DNA of 64,000 nucleotides from Pasteurella testudinis DSM 23072 (GTDB lineage: Bacteria; Pseudomonadota; Gammaproteobacteria; Enterobacterales; Pasteurellaceae): contig NZ_FWWV01000068.1 of the NCBI RefSeq assembly GCF_900176075.1, forward strand, positions 30,943 through 94,942, read 5' to 3'. A program made the position numbers and the translations under genes. This document shows positions 59,223-64,000 of the stretch, in pieces; the first letter of the stretch is position 1; each line of letters starts with the position of its first letter. The notes below the pieces were generated by a model, which was not told the DNA's origin, searched no databases, and saw only the letters and a list, made by a program, of their open reading frames with translations.

Positions 59223-62186
59223 ATGGCAATTAAACTTAGCATATTACCTCACCAAACGGCTTGCCTTGAAGCTGCTTCTAGGGTTTTCGAAGGAGTTGGA
59301 TTTCATGAAGGAACGGAAATACACCAGAACCCTGTTTTTAACCTTAATGATGATGTAATTAAAGAGAATATAAAAGCGATTCAGTCTGGTGATGATGAAC
59401 ATAAAGCCATTCCAAGAACCTATCGCACAAAGAGAGACGATAACGTGCTTGGGATTGATATTCGTATGGAAACAGGCACAGGAAAGACCTACTGCTATAC
59501 AAGGCTTATGTACGAGCTAAATAAACGATATGGTTTCTATAAGTTTATTTTGTTAGTACCGACAACTCCGATAAAGGAAGGAACACGTAGCTTTATTGAA
59601 GCAGATTATTCCAAACAACATTTTTCAGACCTTTATCCAGGCAGAGCAATTTCTCTTTCTGTACTAAATCCTCAAAAAAAGACAAAAGGAAGAAAGATGT
59701 TTCCTCAAGCTATTTCTGACTTTGGGAGAGGAGCTCGTCTTGAAAAGAATAGAATCAATGCATTGTTAATGAGTAGTGGTATGCTTCTTTCAAAAAAGAC
59801 GATGGATAATGATTACGACCAGACTCTGTTTGGTACATTTACAAAGCCATATGATACTTTAGCTTCTACTAGACCGATTGTCATTATTGACGAACCTCAT
59901 AAGTTTAAAGTGGAGAATAAAGCGTATAAGGCACTCATTGAAAGAATTAAACCTCAATGTGTGATACGTTTTGGTGCTACTTTCCCGGAAAATAGTACGA
60001 CTGGTAAGAAAGACTACAATAACCTGATTTTTAATTTGGGGTCATGTGAAGCATTCAATGACAATCTGGTTAAGGGTGTTGCAACTCAAATGATTGCTCA
60101 AGAGAGTTTGAATGAAACCAAAATCAAATTGATGGATACAATCGCAAGACCAAAGTCATGTGTTTTTCGTAATGAAAAAACTGGTTCTAGCCATACGCTT
60201 CTAGTTGGAGAATCACTTTCTGTGATTGATGAAGAGTTTCATGGAATCAGTGTCGAGTCTATTGGTAAATTTGAAGATGAAGGTATTGCCAAAGGTGTAG
60301 AACTTTCTAATGGTCAAGTGATAGCTAAAGGTGATCAGATTTATGCTGGTATTTATGGTAGCACCTATCAAAATTTGATGATGCAAAAAGCGATTAAAAA
60401 TCATATTGAGCAAGAACGTGAAAACTTCTTTAGAGAACGCAAAATTAAGACCCTTTCCCTGTTCTTCATTGACAGTGTTGCTTCCTATAGAGGTGAAGAA
60501 TCTGAAGGAAAGTTAAGATTAGAATTTCAAGAACTTCTCATGTCAGCGCTAGAGGATGAAATAAATGATTACAACAATTCAGAAAATCCAATTTACCAAG
60601 AATACGTTGAGTATTTGAATGCTTCTATCAGTGATATTTCAAATACCAATGGTGGATATTTTGCTGAGGATAACTCAAAAGCTGATGAAGATATTCAAAA
60701 GGAAGTTGACCAAATCCTAAGAGATAAACAGAGTCTCTTATCTTTCAAAGATGACAATGGGAACTGGAATACGAGGCGGTTTATCTTTTCTAAATGGACA
60801 TTAAGAGAAGGTTGGGATAACCCTAATGTTTTCCAAATTGCCAAGCTTCGTTCCAGTGGTTCTGAAATCAGCAAACTACAAGAAGTTGGTCGTGGATTGA
60901 GACTTCCGGTTGATGAGTTTGGCAATCGTGTATCGGATGAACAGTTTTACTTAACCTATCTTCATGACTATTCTGAACAAGGTTTTGCAGAAGATTTGCG
61001 TAATGAAATTAATTCTGAAGTCACTGCTACAAGTAGTTCAATCAAGGCACTTCTTCCAAAGGTTGCAAAAGATCGTGGTATGGAAGAAAACGAATTGTTT
61101 GGTAGACTTCTTATTGGTGGATTTGTAGATGTGGAAGGAAATATCAATCAAGAAAAGCAAGATGATTTCTTTGTGCAATATCCAGAGTTTAGAGTCGGAG
61201 TTGAACAAGGTAAGGTTATTGACAAAACTAAAAATCAAAGTGGAACAGTATCAATTCGCAAAGAACGTTTTATAGAGATTAAAGAACTCTGGAATAAAAT
61301 CAATAGCAAATATTACTTGAGTTTGGATCAAATCTCTGATGATGAATTATTCAATGCGACTTTGGATATTCTGAATTCTAATATCTTTGGACAAATCATT
61401 GCCACAACCATTGAGCAAAGACTCACTTCTAGAGATGGCAGTATGGTAATTGAAGAAGGGCAAAATGATTACTTCGTTATTGAAGAAGTTATTCCGTATA
61501 ACGAGTTTTTGACAAGAGTTCAGAAAGCGACAAGTTTACCAATCCAAATATTCCATAATGCACTTTGCGAGTATAGCAAGGAAAAAACTATTAAGAAATC
61601 ATTCTTCAATAAAGAGACTTTATCGAAATTTATTATTGCCTTCCAAGATTGGTTCGAAAAAGCGTTTAATAAGCGTTTCTCATACAAGGCATTGAATATT
61701 GACGCCAAAGAGACCGCTCTTACCGATTTAAATGGTGAACCAAAGGAAACGATAGTTCAAGGTACTGTTGGAGTAATTAAAGATGATTATGCTACTGTTC
61801 CTGATAAATTCTTATATGACAAAGTTGTATATGACAGTCCTAAAGAAAAAGAGAGCATTGAGCGCAGTAATATCGATGAAGTAGTTGTATTTGGAAAAAT
61901 TCCAAGAAAGAGTATTCAAGTACCTCTCTACTTTGGTGGTACAACCAGTCCTGACTTTATGTATGTGCTGAAAAAAGACGATGAGTTGATGCTTAACTTT
62001 ATTGTTGAAACCAAGGGCATCAAGAAAGACTCTTCACTTCGTGAGGAAGAAAAACTAAGGATACAATCAGCTAAAAAGTTTTTTGAAACATTAGCAGAAA
62101 ATGGAATCAATGTATCATTTGAAAAGCAGTTACAGTCCGACGATATTATTACGATGATTAAAAATGTTGTAAGTAGGGATAAATAA
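59223..62186 (+). CDS. res: type III restriction endonuclease subunit (Res)
   Basis: A 987-residue superfamily 2 helicase-nuclease. The Walker A motif is METGTGKTYCYTRLM (near residue 85) and Walker B is IVIIDEPHKF (near 222); WTLREGWDNPNVFQIAKLR and EVGRGLRLPVD are the later helicase motifs. The C-terminal nuclease has PDFMYVLKKDDELMLNFIVE then TKG (PD-D/ExK, near 909-930). It works with Mod to cut DNA with head-to-head sites. I chose ATG 59223, with GAGAGG upstream, rather than an in-frame start inside mod. The frame is intact, so a working enzyme is plausible. Confidence 0.93.
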   Translation: MAIKLSILPHQTACLEAASRVFEGVGFHEGTEIHQNPVFNLNDDVIKENIKAIQSGDDEHKAIPRTYRTKRDDNVLGIDIRMETGTGKTYCYTRLMYELNKRYGFYKFILLVPTTPIKEGTRSFIEADYSKQHFSDLYPGRAISLSVLNPQKKTKGRKMFPQAISDFGRGARLEKNRINALLMSSGMLLSKKTMDNDYDQTLFGTFTKPYDTLASTRPIVIIDEPHKFKVENKAYKALIERIKPQCVIRFGATFPENSTTGKKDYNNLIFNLGSCEAFNDNLVKGVATQMIAQESLNETKIKLMDTIARPKSCVFRNEKTGSSHTLLVGESLSVIDEEFHGISVESIGKFEDEGIAKGVELSNGQVIAKGDQIYAGIYGSTYQNLMMQKAIKNHIEQERENFFRERKIKTLSLFFIDSVASYRGEESEGKLRLEFQELLMSALEDEINDYNNSENPIYQEYVEYLNASISDISNTNGGYFAEDNSKADEDIQKEVDQILRDKQSLLSFKDDNGNWNTRRFIFSKWTLREGWDNPNVFQIAKLRSSGSEISKLQEVGRGLRLPVDEFGNRVSDEQFYLTYLHDYSEQGFAEDLRNEINSEVTATSSSIKALLPKVAKDRGMEENELFGRLLIGGFVDVEGNINQEKQDDFFVQYPEFRVGVEQGKVIDKTKNQSGTVSIRKERFIEIKELWNKINSKYYLSLDQISDDELFNATLDILNSNIFGQIIATTIEQRLTSRDGSMVIEEGQNDYFVIEEVIPYNEFLTRVQKATSLPIQIFHNALCEYSKEKTIKKSFFNKETLSKFIIAFQDWFEKAFNKRFSYKALNIDAKETALTDLNGEPKETIVQGTVGVIKDDYATVPDKFLYDKVVYDSPKEKESIERSNIDEVVVFGKIPRKSIQVPLYFGGTTSPDFMYVLKKDDELMLNFIVETKGIKKDSSLREEEKLRIQSAKKFFETLAENGINVSFEKQLQSDDIITMIKNVVSRDK

Positions 62187-63776
62187 ATGAAAATTAACTC
62201 AATGAAAATTAAGAATTTTAGAGGTTACAGTAGTGAAACTGAAATTATGTTTGACGACTTAACTGTAGTTGTTGGTAAAAATGATGTTGGAAAGTCAACT
62301 ATCTTAGAAGCCTTGGATATATTCTTAAATGAAAGCAAAGGCACAATTAAAATTGATAAGACTGATGTTAATACTTCAGTTTCGAAAAGTGGAGACAATG
62401 AAACAGTAATTTCAGTTTGTTTTGGAGACCTTCCAGAATTTGTAGTAATTGATTCAACTGTAAGTACTAAGTTGAGTGACGAGTTTCTCTTGAACAAAAA
62501 TGGGGAACTAGAAGTAATTAAAAAATATCAAAATGGGGGATCAGCCAAGACATTTCTAAAAGCATACCATCCTAGTAATCCAAAATGCTCAGATCTTTAT
62601 TTAAAGAAAAATACTGATTTAAAGAAAATGATAAAAGAGGAAGACATTGAATGCGACGATCTGAGTATCAATTCTTCAATGAGAAAAGCATTGTGGGGGA
62701 AATATTCTGATGAATTGCAGTTGGATGAAGTAGAATTAGATGTTACTAAAGAAGATGCGAAAAAGATTTGGGACAAATTATTTATGTATCTTCCCGTTTA
62801 TTCGCTTTTTCAGTCAGATAGAAAAAATAGTGATACCGACAGTGAAATTCAAGATCCTCTGAAGGAAGCGGTTAAGCAAATAATAAATGATGGAAGCTTA
62901 CAAGAAAGCCTATCAGAAATCGCTGATTTAGTAAGAAAAAGAATTGAGGAAGTATCATCAAGAACATTAGAAAAGATTAGAGAAATGGATCCTGATATTG
63001 CAAATACTTTGAATCCGGTCATCCCGTTATCAAAAGATTTAAAATGGCAAGATGTGTTTAAAAATGTTTCGATTTCAGGCGATGAAAACATACCTATAAA
63101 TAAAAGAGGTAGTGGGGTAAGAAGATTAATATTACTAAATTTCTTTAGAGCTGAAGCTGAAAGACGCGCAGAGAATAACGAAAATGCAAATGTTATCTAT
63201 GCAATTGAAGAACCAGAAACATCACAACATACCAACAATCAGTGTAAATTAATCGAATCATTAAAAGAATTATCAAAACTAGATAAAACACAAATTCTTT
63301 TAACAACTCATAGTCCCAACATTGTAAAAAGGCTAGATTTTTCAAATTTAAGGCTACTCAAAGATGAAAAATCAGAAAAACAAATTTCTAGAGTCGAACC
63401 TGGACAGCTACATTATCCATCGTTAAATGAAGTGAACTATATTGCGTTTGGAGAAATTACTGAAGAATATCATAATGAACTATATGGTTTTATTGAATTA
63501 CAAGGATGGTTACAAGAATTCAAATCAGATAAAGATACAATGCCGTATAATAAACAGAATAAGAATGGGAATATAAGTAACTTTAATCTAACTTTAACTG
63601 AGTATATAAGACATCAGATACACCATCCAGAAAACACAAATAATTCAAGATTCAATACAGAACAACTTAAAGACTCAATAATATTAATGAGAGAGTTTAT
63701 TGAAGTCAAGGAATCTGAGCCTGAGTGCAGGGCAAGATCGCACTTTTCCTCAAAATATGATCTAATAAGCCTTTAA
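62187..63776 (+). CDS. AAA/OLD-like ATPase with C-terminal HEPN-like motif, 3' end altered by an insertion sequence
   Basis: A 529-residue frame starting immediately after the res stop. It begins MKINSMKIKNFRGYSSETEI, with Walker A GKNDVGKST at residues 30-38; later GSGVRRLILLNFFRAEAERR, YAIEEPETSQHT (Walker B) and LLTTHSPNIVKRL are typical of the SMC/OLD-like AAA_15/AAA_21 ATPases. The C-terminus has YIRHQIHHPEN, whose R475-x4-H480 fits the HEPN ribonuclease motif. The last 16 residues (from about 63728) appear to be encoded by the end of the inserted IS, so the original terminus is replaced. Its place in the operon suggests a defence effector; activity is not proven. Confidence 0.8.
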   Translation: MKINSMKIKNFRGYSSETEIMFDDLTVVVGKNDVGKSTILEALDIFLNESKGTIKIDKTDVNTSVSKSGDNETVISVCFGDLPEFVVIDSTVSTKLSDEFLLNKNGELEVIKKYQNGGSAKTFLKAYHPSNPKCSDLYLKKNTDLKKMIKEEDIECDDLSINSSMRKALWGKYSDELQLDEVELDVTKEDAKKIWDKLFMYLPVYSLFQSDRKNSDTDSEIQDPLKEAVKQIINDGSLQESLSEIADLVRKRIEEVSSRTLEKIREMDPDIANTLNPVIPLSKDLKWQDVFKNVSISGDENIPINKRGSGVRRLILLNFFRAEAERRAENNENANVIYAIEEPETSQHTNNQCKLIESLKELSKLDKTQILLTTHSPNIVKRLDFSNLRLLKDEKSEKQISRVEPGQLHYPSLNEVNYIAFGEITEEYHNELYGFIELQGWLQEFKSDKDTMPYNKQNKNGNISNFNLTLTEYIRHQIHHPENTNNSRFNTEQLKDSIILMREFIEVKESEPECRARSHFSSKYDLISL

Positions 63777-64000
63777 TACGTTAAAATACAAGGTAACGTC
63801 ATGGACTTATTCCGCTTTTTCGGTCAATTGGAAGACCCGCGTAAAGATATCAACCAAAAATATCCTTTTCTTGAAATCATTTTTCTGACCATGAGCGCCG
63901 TCATTTCCGGTGCGGAAGGTTGGACGGACATTAAACGGTTCGGGGAATATCATTTGGCGTGGTTGCGTCAATATTTACCTTTTGAGCGCGGCATCCCGGT
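63728..64000 (+). mobile_element. ISAs1-family insertion sequence, left part (continues beyond window)
   Basis: The transposase frame from 63801 belongs to the ISAs1 family. The element probably begins near 63728 at CAGGGCAAGATCGCAC, as ISAs1-type elements often have a terminal CAGGGC. The right end and target duplication are outside the window, so the boundary is provisional. Base composition returns to that of the backbone here. Confidence 0.65.
63801..64000 (+). CDS. ISAs1-family transposase (partial, truncated by window end)
   Basis: The visible 66 codons begin MDLFRFFGQLEDPRKDIN and include FLEIIFLTMSAVISGAEGWT and IKRFGEYHLAWLRQYLPFER, the N-terminal DDE_Tnp_1-associated domain of ISAs1-family (H-repeat-like) transposases. 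The catalytic DDE residues would lie further on. The frame is open to the end of the window. Confidence 0.9.
   Translation, partial: MDLFRFFGQLEDPRKDINQKYPFLEIIFLTMSAVISGAEGWTDIKRFGEYHLAWLRQYLPFERGIP

Overview
The window comes from a Pasteurellaceae chromosome. The short core AAGTGCGGT (or its reverse complement ACCGCACTT), the DNA uptake signal of the Haemophilus/Aggregatibacter/Pasteurella branch, occurs about 80 times by eye between 1817 and 53520, inside genes and as inverted pairs at gene ends. Gene order also matches that family: comNOPQ-recC, queA-tgt-yajC-secDF, letAB-proQ-prc, znuCB next to mepM. I do not assign a genus.

From 1 to 54363 the window is ordinary chromosomal backbone. 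Left to right it holds: galactose catabolism (galT partial, galK, galM); peptidase T; the lipid-transport pair letA-letB; proQ and prc; zinc importer genes znuC-znuB divergent from the endopeptidase gene mepM; a GntP-type permease; a small unit with an AraC regulator, a membrane-anchored thioredoxin-fold protein and a divergent Tat-exported isochorismatase-like hydrolase; MurNAc uptake and use (murR, murQ, murP); the competence pseudopilin operon comNOPQ behind a clear CRP-S (Sxy-dependent) site, followed by recC; queuosine tRNA genes queA-tgt with yajC-secD-secF; a DppA-type binding protein; a HigBA-type toxin-antitoxin pair whose toxin gene is frameshifted; a UPF0210/ACT pair; pth-ychF; a large fused DUF2157/GDYXXLXY membrane protein; cutC; a small unknown membrane protein; ratA-rnfH; the L16 hydroxylase-like roxA; xseA; a cytochrome b561; an aminotransferase; guaB and guaA.

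Immediately after the guaA stop codon the character changes. From about 54.4 to 63.7 kb the DNA is AT-rich, has no exact uptake signal, and uses codons unlike the backbone. It starts with decayed pieces: a truncated XRE regulator, a stop-interrupted fragment, a hairpin-rich region resembling an oriT, and a frameshifted mobC, all of the type seen in conjugative elements of Gram-positive bacteria. A compact, apparently intact five-gene operon follows: a small HTH regulator, an ORF6N protein with a C-terminal phospholipase-D-like motif, a type III DNA methyltransferase (mod), a type III restriction subunit (res), and an AAA/OLD-like ATPase with a C-terminal RX4H (HEPN-like) motif. The last gene is interrupted near its 3' end by an ISAs1-family insertion sequence that runs off the window.

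The most interesting part is this acquired defence operon. A standard type III restriction-modification pair is flanked by two putative nuclease or effector proteins in one transcription unit, next to remains of a Gram-positive mobile element at the 3' end of guaA. Smaller points of interest are the frameshifted toxin, several short tandem repeats at gene ends, a nine-G tract, a cluster of five uptake signals inside cutC, and the Tat-hydrolase/AraC/thioredoxin locus.
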